Part shown: one piece after another, positions 1 through 6,113 of the stretch
Position numbering within the stretch: position 1 is the stretch's first letter
How the letters are laid out: each line of letters starts with the position of its first letter
Assembly: GCA_019423725.1 (NCBI GenBank)
Contig: JAHZAW010000047.1
Coordinates: 24,865 to 53,878 of the forward strand
Source: Clostridiales bacterium
GTDB taxonomy: Bacteria > Bacillota > Clostridia > Lachnospirales > Anaerotignaceae
DNA: 29,014 nucleotides
Direction: 5' to 3'
Position numbers and translations under genes: made by a program
Notes under the pieces: model-generated
Database searches by the model: none
What the model was told of the DNA's origin: nothing
What the model saw: only the letters and a program-made list of their open reading frames with translations

Positions 1-170
1 ATATGCTCGTTCTTGACAGAGGCATCGGAGTTATTCTTATGCAGTCAGGTATGCACTGTGTAGGCTGCCCTTCATCAGCTGGTGAAACTCTTGATGAGGC
101 TTGTGCTGTACACGGTATGGACTGCGACAAAGTTCTTGCTGATATCAACGAATATCTTGCAAATAAGTAA
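1..170 (+). CDS. DUF1858 / hybrid-cluster-associated disulfide protein, 3' part
   Basis: Only the C-terminal 55 or so residues lie in the window; the reading frame runs in from the left edge and ends at TAA 168-170. The visible part has the pattern GMHCVGCPSSAGETL followed by a short helix-rich tail ending in DINEYLANK. The CxxC pair (HCVGCPSS) and the GETLDEAC segment are typical of the DUF1858 family of small (about 65-75 residue) proteins, also described as a hybrid cluster protein-associated redox disulfide domain. The family function is not firmly established; the CxxC suggests a redox or metal-binding role in anaerobes. An ATG at position 3 is in frame but cuts into the conserved domain, so it is unlikely to be the true start. 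A strong terminator follows 66 nt downstream, so this ends its transcription unit. Confidence 0.75.
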   Translation, partial: MLVLDRGIGVILMQSGMHCVGCPSSAGETLDEACAVHGMDCDKVLADINEYLANK

Positions 171-236
171 GATCCTGCTATATACAGACTGTTTGTCTAT
201 ATAAAGTAATTTATCCAGTCTTACAGAGCTAATTTA

Positions 237-264
237 GGGTGTCGATTATTTCGACACCCTTTTT
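237..264 (+). terminator. Intrinsic terminator after the DUF1858 gene
   Basis: Perfect 9-bp stem (GGGTGTCGA at 237-245, TCGACACCC at 251-259), five-base loop TTATT, then a run of five T (260-264). It lies 66 nt past the DUF1858 stop codon and before the 3' end of the convergent ABC-F gene. Confidence 0.85.
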
Positions 265-325
265 CACTGCCCATTATATTTTGCTCTTGATATTTTTAAG
301 ATCATGTCTTTTTATGACTGTGCTG

Positions 326-2245
326 TCACTGTATTTCTTCCCATTTTTCGTAAAGCTCCTCAAGTTTTTCCTCAAGGGCTGTCTTTTCCTCATAAAGCTC
401 ACGAAGACGCATGGAATCGGCGCTTATCTCCGGGTCGAACATAAGCTCGTCCAGCTCCTTGACACGGTTTTCAGCCTTTTCTATCTCAGCTTCCACCTTC
501 TTTATCTCATTGGCCTTTTTCCTGGCCTTGGCCTGTTCTTCCTTCTGCATGAGCCAGTCTGCCTTGGAATCGGAAATGACTGACTGCTCCTTTTTGATAA
601 CGGGAGACTCCGCTGCCTCAAGTTTGGCTATACGCTCCTTCTCCTCCTTTTTCTCTATGCAGTAGGTGTAATTGCCAAGGTATTTTGTAACTCCCTCCCT
701 GGATAGGTCAAGGGTCATCTCAGCGGTCTTGTCGATAAAGTATCGGTCATGGGAAATATATAATACTGTGCCGTCATAGCTGTTTATGGCATCCTCAAGT
801 ATTTCCTTGGAATACATGTCTAAATGGTTTGTAGGCTCGTCCAGTATGAGAAAGTTGGACTTTGAAAGCATTATCTTGGCAAGGGATACCCTGCCTTTTT
901 CTCCACCCGACAGGGAGCCGATGGTCTTGAATACGTCATCTCCAGTAAATACAAAGGCCGCCAGAACATTTCTTATCTCGCCATTTGTCATATTGGGATA
1001 GGCGTTGTGTATCTCGTCAAATATCGTATTCCTGTCGTCCAGTTCATGGTGTTCCTGGTCGTAGTAGCCGGGAAATACGTTCACTCCAAGGGTGGCTTTA
1101 CCGGACACGGGGCTTATCTCACCAAGTATTATCTTAAATAGTGTGCTCTTGCCAATACCGTTGGGGCCTATGAGAGCAGCCTTCTGACCCCTCTTTATCT
1201 CAAAAGATACATCTGAAAACAGTTTGTTGTCTCCAAAGGCCATGGAAAGGTTTTGAACGGAAAGCACATCGTTTCCGCTCTGTATCCTGGGAGTAAGACG
1301 GAAGTGCATCTTTTCCGGCAGGTTTTCAGGCCTTTCTATCCTGTCCATTTTTTCCAGGGCCTTTTCGCGGCTTTCTGCACGTTTGATGGATTTTTCCCTG
1401 TTGAACTGGCGGAGGGTCTTTATGACTTCCTCCTGATGTTTTATTTCCTTTTGCTGCTCAGTGTACTGCTTGAGAAGGGATGCCCTCATAGCTTCCTTCT
1501 GGCTTATGAAAAATGAATAATTTCCATTATAAACTGTAGATTTTTTATTTTCGATGTCTATTATTTTTGTAACGGTCCTGTCCAGAAAATATCTGTCATG
1601 GGATATGATAAGGACTGAACCGGTATAGCCCCTCAAAAAGTCTTCCAGCCACTGTATGGACTCTATATCCAGGTGGTTGGTGGGCTCGTCCAGAAGAAGA
1701 AGGTCTGGACGCATAAGCAGGAGCCTGCCTAAAAATACACGGGTCTTCTGTCCGCCGGAAAGGGTGTATACCTGCTGGGAGTACTCATCTTCCGTAAATC
1801 CAAGGCCCTTAAGTACTCCGTTTATACGGCTTTTACAGCTGTAGCCGTCCATTTCTTCAAATTCCTGCTGGAGACGGGCATACTGTTCCATAAATGGTGC
1901 ATACTCCTCATCGGAAAGGGATGACATTTTCTGTTCCATTTCCCTGAGACGCTTTTCAAGACTGAAAACTGAGTCAAAAACCGAAAGCATTTCTTCATAT
2001 ATGGTCTTTTCGGAACGGATATCTATATTCTGTTCAAGGTATCCCACGGTGATATCCTTGGGGATGAATATCTGGCCGTCATCATAGGATATTTTATCTG
2101 TGATTATTTTAAAAAGCGTCGTTTTTCCAGCGCCGTTTACGCCGACGATGGCGGCTTTTTCTTTCTCCTCCAGGTTGAAAGTTATTTTTTCAAGGACTAC
2201 ATCAGTGCCGTAGCTTTTAGATATGTCCTTACATGAAAGTATCAT
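326..2245 (-). CDS. ABC-F family ATP-binding protein (YdiF/Uup-like)
   Basis: Soluble protein of 639 residues with two ABC nucleotide-binding domains in one chain and no membrane segments, the hallmark of the ABC-F group. Domain 1 has Walker A GVNGAGKTT (residues 35-43), signature LSGGQKTRV and Walker B LLLLDEPTNHLD. A charged linker (about 245-320) follows, then domain 2 with Walker A GPNGIGKST, signature LSGGEKGRV and Walker B FLILDEPTNHLD. The C-terminus is a Lys/Glu-rich coiled coil. Members of this family act on the ribosome (translation factors or ribosome protection) rather than as transporters. Length and C-terminal coiled coil fit the YdiF/Uup-like subgroup; whether it is an antibiotic-resistance factor cannot be told from sequence. 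The start has a GGAGTG ribosome site upstream, and the gene is transcribed divergently from rex. Confidence 0.9.
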   Translation of the reverse strand: MILSCKDISKSYGTDVVLEKITFNLEEKEKAAIVGVNGAGKTTLFKIITDKISYDDGQIFIPKDITVGYLEQNIDIRSEKTIYEEMLSVFDSVFSLEKRLREMEQKMSSLSDEEYAPFMEQYARLQQEFEEMDGYSCKSRINGVLKGLGFTEDEYSQQVYTLSGGQKTRVFLGRLLLMRPDLLLLDEPTNHLDIESIQWLEDFLRGYTGSVLIISHDRYFLDRTVTKIIDIENKKSTVYNGNYSFFISQKEAMRASLLKQYTEQQKEIKHQEEVIKTLRQFNREKSIKRAESREKALEKMDRIERPENLPEKMHFRLTPRIQSGNDVLSVQNLSMAFGDNKLFSDVSFEIKRGQKAALIGPNGIGKSTLFKIILGEISPVSGKATLGVNVFPGYYDQEHHELDDRNTIFDEIHNAYPNMTNGEIRNVLAAFVFTGDDVFKTIGSLSGGEKGRVSLAKIMLSKSNFLILDEPTNHLDMYSKEILEDAINSYDGTVLYISHDRYFIDKTAEMTLDLSREGVTKYLGNYTYCIEKKEEKERIAKLEAAESPVIKKEQSVISDSKADWLMQKEEQAKARKKANEIKKVEAEIEKAENRVKELDELMFDPEISADSMRLRELYEEKTALEEKLEELYEKWEEIQ

Positions 2246-2281
2246 AATTTATTCACTCCGATAAATGATATTGTTAAAAAA

Positions 2282-2310
2282 ATTATAACAGATTGCGTCC
2301 TGAATGAAAA
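2282..2310 (-). promoter_or_regulatory. Promoter of the ABC-F gene
   Basis: On the minus strand: -35 TTTTCA (2305-2310), 17-bp spacer, -10 TATAAT (2282-2287) preceded by TG, giving an extended -10 (TGTTATAAT). It lies 36 nt upstream of the start codon. Inferred from consensus match only. Confidence 0.6.
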
Positions 2311-2319
2311 GGGTTATCG

Positions 2320-2349
2320 TTGACAATAGACAATCTTAAGTGATATACT
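2320..2349 (+). promoter_or_regulatory. Promoter of rex
   Basis: -35 TTGACA (2320-2325, perfect), 18-bp spacer, -10 TATACT (2344-2349). It sits 32 nt upstream of the rex start and immediately next to the divergent ABC-F promoter. Confidence 0.65.
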
Positions 2350-2381
2350 ATAAACAATAAGTTGATAAGGGGTCTTGTTTT

Positions 2382-3032
2382 ATGGATGGCGAAAAGAAAA
2401 TATCAAGCGCTGTAATCAACAGATTGCCGCGTTATTACAGATATTTGGGCGATCTGCTTGAGAATGATATAACCAGAATTTCATCTAAGGAACTTAGTGA
2501 AAAAATGAACATAACTGCCAGTCAAATTCGTCAGGATCTTAACAATTTCGGCGGATTCGGACAGCAGGGCTACGGATATAATGTAGAGTACTTATATAAT
2601 GAAATAAAGAAAATACTCGGTCTTGACAGGGTATATAATCTTATAGTTGTCGGCGGCGGTAACATCGGACAAGCTCTTGTAAATTATACGAGCTTTGAAA
2701 AAAGAGGATTTGTGATCACTGCCGTATTTGATGTCAACCCCAGACTTATTGGAATGTCCATAAGGGGAGTTGAGATATACGACGTTGATACCATGGAGGA
2801 ATATGTAAGAAACAACAAAGTTGACGTTGCCATTCTTACCCTTCCCAGATCACAGGCTGCAAAAGCTGCCACAGACCTGGCTTCATGGGGCGTAAAGGGA
2901 ATATGGAACTTCTCCCATGTAGACCTTGCTCTTCCCAAGGATGTAATGGTCGAAAACGTACATCTTACAGACAGCCTTATGACACTTCTGTACAAGATCA
3001 ATGAAGTGAATAACGAATCTGAATCAAACTGA
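2382..3032 (+). CDS. rex: Redox-sensing transcriptional repressor Rex
   Basis: Rex is a dimeric repressor that senses the NADH/NAD+ ratio and controls fermentation and anaerobic respiration genes. The 216-residue length is typical. Residues 1-80 form the winged helix: the family segment RLPRYYRYL (15-23) and the recognition helix and wing TASQIRQDLNNFGGFG followed by QQGYGY (46-66). The Rossmann domain begins with the dinucleotide motif VVGGGNIG (89-96), and the C-terminal helix that swaps between subunits is present (ENVHLTDSLMTLLYKINE). ATG start with ribosome site AAGGGG (2367-2372), 9 nt spacing. It is a single-gene unit with its own promoter and terminator. Possible target in the window: the dehydrogenase gene at 24083-25045, which has a Rex-like half-site near its promoter. 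Confidence 0.96.
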   Translation: MDGEKKISSAVINRLPRYYRYLGDLLENDITRISSKELSEKMNITASQIRQDLNNFGGFGQQGYGYNVEYLYNEIKKILGLDRVYNLIVVGGGNIGQALVNYTSFEKRGFVITAVFDVNPRLIGMSIRGVEIYDVDTMEEYVRNNKVDVAILTLPRSQAAKAATDLASWGVKGIWNFSHVDLALPKDVMVENVHLTDSLMTLLYKINEVNNESESN

Positions 3033-3038
3033 TGATAT

Positions 3039-3063
3039 AAGGAGCCTTAAGGCTCCTTTTTTA
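3039..3063 (+). terminator. Intrinsic terminator of rex
   Basis: Perfect 8-bp stem AAGGAGCC (3039-3046) / GGCTCCTT (3051-3058), TTAA loop, T-run to 3062. Begins 7 nt after the rex stop. Confidence 0.88.
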
Positions 3064-3266
3064 TATGCAGGCTCCTTTAAATATTGGTCATATATTCGTA
3101 AAACTGCATAATAAGGGTCTAAAACCATAAATTTCTTTAAGAAATGCTTAAAAAAATGAATAAAAATTACTAAAGCCATTTACTATTGACAAAAAAGGAT
3201 ATAAAATAGAACATACAGATGATATGCAAGCTTTTTAAGTGGCTGCATCAGGAGGAGGACGAGTTT

Positions 3267-3788
3267 ATGGGCAAATTTTCGGTTGTAAAAGGTGACATAG
3301 TAAAGTCAAAAACGGATGCAATTGTTAATGCCGCAAATACGTCTCTTTTGGGCGGCGGCGGTGTAGACGGAGCCATCCACAGGGCAGCGGGCAAAGAACT
3401 GCTGGCCGAATGTGAAAAGCTCAATGGCTGCATGACAGGTGAGGCCAAGATCACGAAGGGATATAAGCTTCATGCCAAGTATGTGATCCATACTCCAGGC
3501 CCCATATGGAGGGGCGGTATGAGGGGAGAGGCTGAGCTTCTTGCTTCATGTTACAGGAATTCCCTTAAGCTTGCCCTTGAAAACGGCATAAAGACCATAG
3601 CATTCCCATCCATAAGTACAGGAGTTTACCGCTATCCCGTGGAACAGGCAGCTGAGATAGCTGTAAGGGAAATACTTGCTTTCCTCAGTGAGCATAGTGA
3701 GATCGAGCAGGTAAACATGGTATGCTATGATGACAATACTTATAAGGCATATAAAAAGGCCTATGAAAAGGCTGTCGAAAACAAGTAA
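3267..3788 (+). CDS. Macrodomain protein (O-acetyl-ADP-ribose deacetylase family)
   Basis: A single macrodomain of 173 residues of the YmdB/MacroD type, whose members hydrolyse O-acetyl-ADP-ribose or remove mono-ADP-ribose from proteins. Visible motifs: GDIVKSKTDAIVNAANTSL (9-27) with the ligand-binding NAAN, the glycine-rich loop GGGGVDGAIHRAAG (29-42), and PSISTGVYRYP (114-124), the phosphate-binding loop. The C-terminal part includes VNMVCYDD. I chose ATG 3267 because it has a strong GGAGGAGG site 8 nt upstream and starts right at the domain; an upstream in-frame start at 3219 lacks one. Flanked by the rex terminator and its own terminator, so it looks monocistronic. The substrate cannot be told from sequence. 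Confidence 0.9.
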   Translation: MGKFSVVKGDIVKSKTDAIVNAANTSLLGGGGVDGAIHRAAGKELLAECEKLNGCMTGEAKITKGYKLHAKYVIHTPGPIWRGGMRGEAELLASCYRNSLKLALENGIKTIAFPSISTGVYRYPVEQAAEIAVREILAFLSEHSEIEQVNMVCYDDNTYKAYKKAYEKAVENK

Positions 3789-3802
3789 AAATAAATATGA
3801 AC

Positions 3803-3860
3803 TTTTTTAGCTCCAGAGAGGAAAGGGGATGCTGCCCCGGCACTTTTAGGAGCTTTTTTG
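3803..3860 (+). terminator. Probable terminator of the macrodomain gene
   Basis: Outer stem AGCTCC (3809-3814) / GGAGCT (3849-3854) followed by a T-run, with an inner GGGG (3825-3828) / CCCC (3835-3838) stem. The hairpin is long and imperfect but sits 20 nt after the stop codon. Confidence 0.6.
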
Positions 3861-3999
3861 TTATATTTATCATATTTAAAAAAACAGCAGCTTTTTTGTT
3901 AATAAATTTATCGTATATAATATGAGTGCAGAGAGTAATGTTTTATAAAATTATTTAAAAATATATATGGATAAAGTTTTGTAATATTTTTATAGGTTT

Positions 4000-4013
4000 T
4001 GGAGTTATGTAAA
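4000..4013 (+). repeat. 14-bp direct repeat, copy 1
   Basis: TGGAGTTATGTAAA, repeated exactly at 4250-4263, 250 bp downstream. The two copies bracket the DnaA-box cluster. Confidence 0.6.
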
Positions 4014-4092
4014 CTATTATGCAGATTAATGATTTTTTTACCAACAGCTTGTACCCAGATATATTAACAGCGAAAAATATGGTAAATCAGGG

Positions 4093-4122
4093 TTATACAC
4101 AGAGTTATTCACATTATCCACA
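4093..4122 (+). promoter_or_regulatory. Cluster of three DnaA boxes
   Basis: Three 9-mers in the same orientation: TTATACACA (4093-4101), TTATTCACA (4105-4113) and TTATCCACA (4114-4122). The third is the perfect bacterial DnaA-box consensus and the first fits the relaxed TTATNCACA form; the second also fits TTATNCACA. Start-to-start spacings are 12 and 9 bp. The surroundings are very AT-rich. No dnaA or dnaN gene is in the window, so a DnaA-titrating or regulatory cluster is more likely than the replication origin. Confidence 0.7.
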
Positions 4123-4249
4123 AAATTTTATTGTTAATTTACTGTATACAGAAAGTTTTAACAGGTAAAAACGATACCCGGATAAGCCCTTAAAAACGGT
4201 GTTTTTAAATTTGTCCAGAATAACAAGAAAAAATTTCAAATACGTTAAA

Positions 4250-4263
4250 TGGAGTTATGTAAA
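4250..4263 (+). repeat. 14-bp direct repeat, copy 2
   Basis: Exact copy of 4000-4013 (TGGAGTTATGTAAA), lying at the edge of a stretch made almost only of A and T. Confidence 0.6.
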
Positions 4264-4361
4264 GTTATATAAAAAATTTTTATAATCCTCAAAAAAATAA
4301 ATATATATAACTTGAAAATAAAAAAGAGGATTTTAGGGAAATTTATAGAATATATATATTA

Positions 4362-4403
4362 TAAAGATGTTAAGGACAGGTTATATGTAAGTCCTGACTC
4401 TTT
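4362..4403 (+). other. Possible structured leader segment of hpf
   Basis: AAAGA near 4363 can pair with TCTTT near 4400, and inside it AGGAC (4373-4377) pairs with GTCCT (4391-4395). It stands out as a GC-richer block in AT-rich DNA, 80-120 nt before the start codon. I could not match it to a known RNA family. Confidence 0.3.
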
Positions 4404-4484
4404 AGTGGACAATGGTAATATCAGAAGGGCAGCAAATGCTCTCTGTTTTATCATATACAGTATCACCCGAAGGGAGTTGTTATT

Positions 4485-5024
4485 ATGCGTTACAACATTA
4501 AAGGTAAAAACATGGAGATCGGCGACAGAACGAGAGAGAAGGTAAGCGCTAAGCTGGACAGAGTTAAAAAACTTTTTCCTGAAGACGCTGAAGCTGTAGT
4601 TTTGATAAAAAACGAAAAGCTTGAATATGTTGTCGAAGTAACAATACCTATGTCAAAGAGGGTAGTAAGGGCTGAAGTCTCAGCCGATGATATGATGGCA
4701 GCGGTAGATAAAGCCGTTGACATTATCGAAAGACAGATAGTAAGATACAAAAAACGCCTTAAGGCACAGATCAGAAAGAATGCGGCTTATGCGGCTGAAT
4801 ATGACTCTATCCCCGTTGCCGAAGACGCAATGGATGAAGAGCCTTTATATAAAATCGAAAGGAGCAAACGCTTTGAAGTCAGACCCATGTCGGCTGAAGA
4901 AGCAGTTATGCAGATGGAACTTCTGGATCATAGTTTCTTTGTATTCAGAAATGATTCTACGGAACTTATTAATGTTGTATATAAGAGAAAAGACGGTTCC
5001 TTCGGTCTTATTGAACCCGAATAA
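4485..5024 (+). CDS. hpf: Ribosome hibernation promoting factor, long form
   Basis: The long-form Hpf dimerises 70S ribosomes into inactive 100S particles in stationary phase or stress. The 179 residues fit the long form: an N-terminal S30AE domain (1-100; MRYNIKGKNMEIGDRTREKV at the start, basic helix IVRYKKRLKAQIRKN at 85-99), an acidic linker (about 105-120) and a C-terminal dimerisation domain (121-179) with the family pattern RFEVRPMSAEEAVMQMELLDHSFFVFRN. ATG start with AGGGAG (4471-4476) 8 nt upstream. It is followed by a terminator and then secA, the common hpf-secA-prfB order of Firmicutes. The 5' region may contain a structured leader (see 4362-4403). Confidence 0.95.
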   Translation: MRYNIKGKNMEIGDRTREKVSAKLDRVKKLFPEDAEAVVLIKNEKLEYVVEVTIPMSKRVVRAEVSADDMMAAVDKAVDIIERQIVRYKKRLKAQIRKNAAYAAEYDSIPVAEDAMDEEPLYKIERSKRFEVRPMSAEEAVMQMELLDHSFFVFRNDSTELINVVYKRKDGSFGLIEPE

Positions 5025-5037
5025 TGCAGTATCATCT

Positions 5038-5067
5038 GGGAGAGGCAAAGCCTCTCCCTTATTTTTT
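5038..5067 (+). terminator. Intrinsic terminator of hpf
   Basis: Perfect 9-bp stem GGGAGAGGC (5038-5046) / GCCTCTCCC (5050-5058), loop AAA, then TTATTTTTT. Confidence 0.9.
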
Positions 5068-5118
5068 GCTTAAAATACGGCGTTTTTTGAATAAAAATCG
5101 TGATTTGGCAAAAAATGC

Positions 5119-5127
5119 TGTTATAAT
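5119..5127 (+). promoter_or_regulatory. Candidate extended -10 promoter upstream of secA
   Basis: TGTTATAAT (TG at 5119-5120, TATAAT at 5122-5127), an extended -10 element with no good -35. If used, it gives a leader of about 210 nt before secA. A second candidate is TTGTTG (5253-5258) with TGATAA 17 bp further on. The rest of 5068-5281 holds no gene. Confidence 0.4.
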
Positions 5128-5281
5128 ATGATTTATGTATGAGAGCATATGCATTTTTGGATGTGCGCTTTCCGCTTATATTTTCCCATGGGCATAAAAT
5201 GCGGAGTTTTCCACATTATTTTAGTTTTAAAATTTTCTTAATATAAAAATTTTTGTTGCTACCTCTTTATAAATCTGATAA

Positions 5282-5321
5282 ACTATTGTATTGTGGATGG
5301 ACTATGTAGAAATACAATAGT
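5282..5321 (+). promoter_or_regulatory. Inverted repeat just upstream of secA
   Basis: Perfect 11-bp arms ACTATTGTATT (5282-5292) and AATACAATAGT (5311-5321) around an 18-nt loop, ending 9 nt before the secA ribosome site (AGAGGTG, 5331-5337). There is no T-run after it, so it is not a terminator. It could be an operator or an mRNA leader stem. Confidence 0.55.
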
Positions 5322-5345
5322 AAATATAAAAGAGGTGCACGTTTA

Positions 5346-6113
5346 ATGAGTTTTCTTGAAAAGATATTTGGAAACTACAGCGAAAAAGAATTAAAGAAGA
5401 TCAATCCTATTGTAGATAAAATCGAAAGTTATGACAGCGCTATGCAGGCGCTTTCCGATGAAGAGCTTAAGGCTAAGACAGAAGAATTTAAAAACAGGCT
5501 CGCACAGGGAGAAACTCTGGATGACCTTCTTCCCGAGGCTTTTGCCGCAGTAAGAGAGGCAGCATGGAGAGTAAGACAGATGAAACCCTTCAGAGTTCAG
5601 CTCATCGGAGGCATCGTCCTTCATCAGGGACGTATCGCCGAGATGAAAACTGGTGAAGGTAAAACACTTGTTGCTGTTATGCCCGCATACCTCAATGCCC
5701 TTGAGGGAAAGGGAGTTCATATAGTCACAGTCAACGATTACCTGGCAAAGCGTGACGCGGAATGGATGGGCGAGATATTCAGATTTATGGGACTTACCGT
5801 AGGTGTAATACTCAACAGCCTTACAAGTTCCGAAAGACAGGCAGCCTATGCCTGTGACATCACATATGCCACAAACAACGAACTTGGATTTGACTACCTG
5901 AGAGATAACATGGTCGTACGTATTGAAAACCTCGTTCAGAGAGGCCTTCATTACGCCATCATCGACGAGGTGGACTCTATCCTTATCGATGAGGCCAGGA
6001 CACCCCTTATCATTTCCGGAAGCGGCAGCTTTATGAGATCGCCGACGGATTTGTTAAAAGGCTTGAAAAGGGACGTATCCTCAATGAGGACGACGCTCTC
6101 AATCCTCTTATAA
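5346..6113 (+). CDS. secA: SecA preprotein translocase ATPase, N-terminal part (frameshifted gene)
   Basis: SecA is the cytosolic/membrane-associated ATPase that pushes preproteins through SecYEG. This frame holds the first 228 residues or so: AEMKTGEGKTLVA (98-110) with the Walker A Lys106, the conserved TVNDYLAKRDAEWMG, the Walker B/DEAD segment IIDEVDSILIDEARTP (205-220) and LIISGSGS (221-228). After codon 6027-6029 the frame loses homology, reading an unrelated 27-residue tail to a stop at 6111-6113. The true continuation (LYEIADGFVKRLEKG...) is in another frame from about 6029. Comparison with the family, where a few residues such as KST lie between SG and LY, suggests a small deletion of length not divisible by three. 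ATG start with AGAGGTG at good spacing. Confidence 0.9.
   Translation: MSFLEKIFGNYSEKELKKINPIVDKIESYDSAMQALSDEELKAKTEEFKNRLAQGETLDDLLPEAFAAVREAAWRVRQMKPFRVQLIGGIVLHQGRIAEMKTGEGKTLVAVMPAYLNALEGKGVHIVTVNDYLAKRDAEWMGEIFRFMGLTVGVILNSLTSSERQAAYACDITYATNNELGFDYLRDNMVVRIENLVQRGLHYAIIDEVDSILIDEARTPLIISGSGSFMRSPTDLLKGLKRDVSSMRTTLSILL

Larger units (their letters stand above)
3861..4484. other. Long AT-rich intergenic region before hpf
   Basis: About 620 bp with no convincing gene on either strand. It holds the DnaA-box cluster (4093-4122), a 14-bp direct repeat (4000-4013 and 4250-4263), a perfect 8-bp-arm hairpin TTAAAAAC/GTTTTTAA (4190-4208), runs of alternating A and T, and a GC-richer block (about 4362-4440) that can fold ahead of hpf. 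An open frame at 4312-4545 overlaps the hpf start in another frame and has no ribosome site or recognisable content. Confidence 0.6.

Noticed and set aside
2271..2290. Possible Rex operator between the ABC-F gene and rex
   Set aside because: Only one half-site (TTGTTAA) matches; the other half and the spacing do not fit the 18-bp consensus, and A-runs make the match easy.
3186..3207. TTGACA followed by TATAAAAT before the macrodomain gene
   Set aside because: The spacer is only 8 bp, far too short for a promoter; no -10 at the proper distance was found.
3861..4484. Chromosomal replication origin
   Set aside because: DnaA boxes and AT-rich DNA are present, but dnaA, dnaN, rpmH or other usual origin neighbours are absent; a titration or regulatory cluster is the safer reading.
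4312..4545. 77-residue open frame upstream of and overlapping hpf
   Set aside because: No ribosome site, AT-rich low-information content, and it overlaps the well-supported hpf start in another frame.
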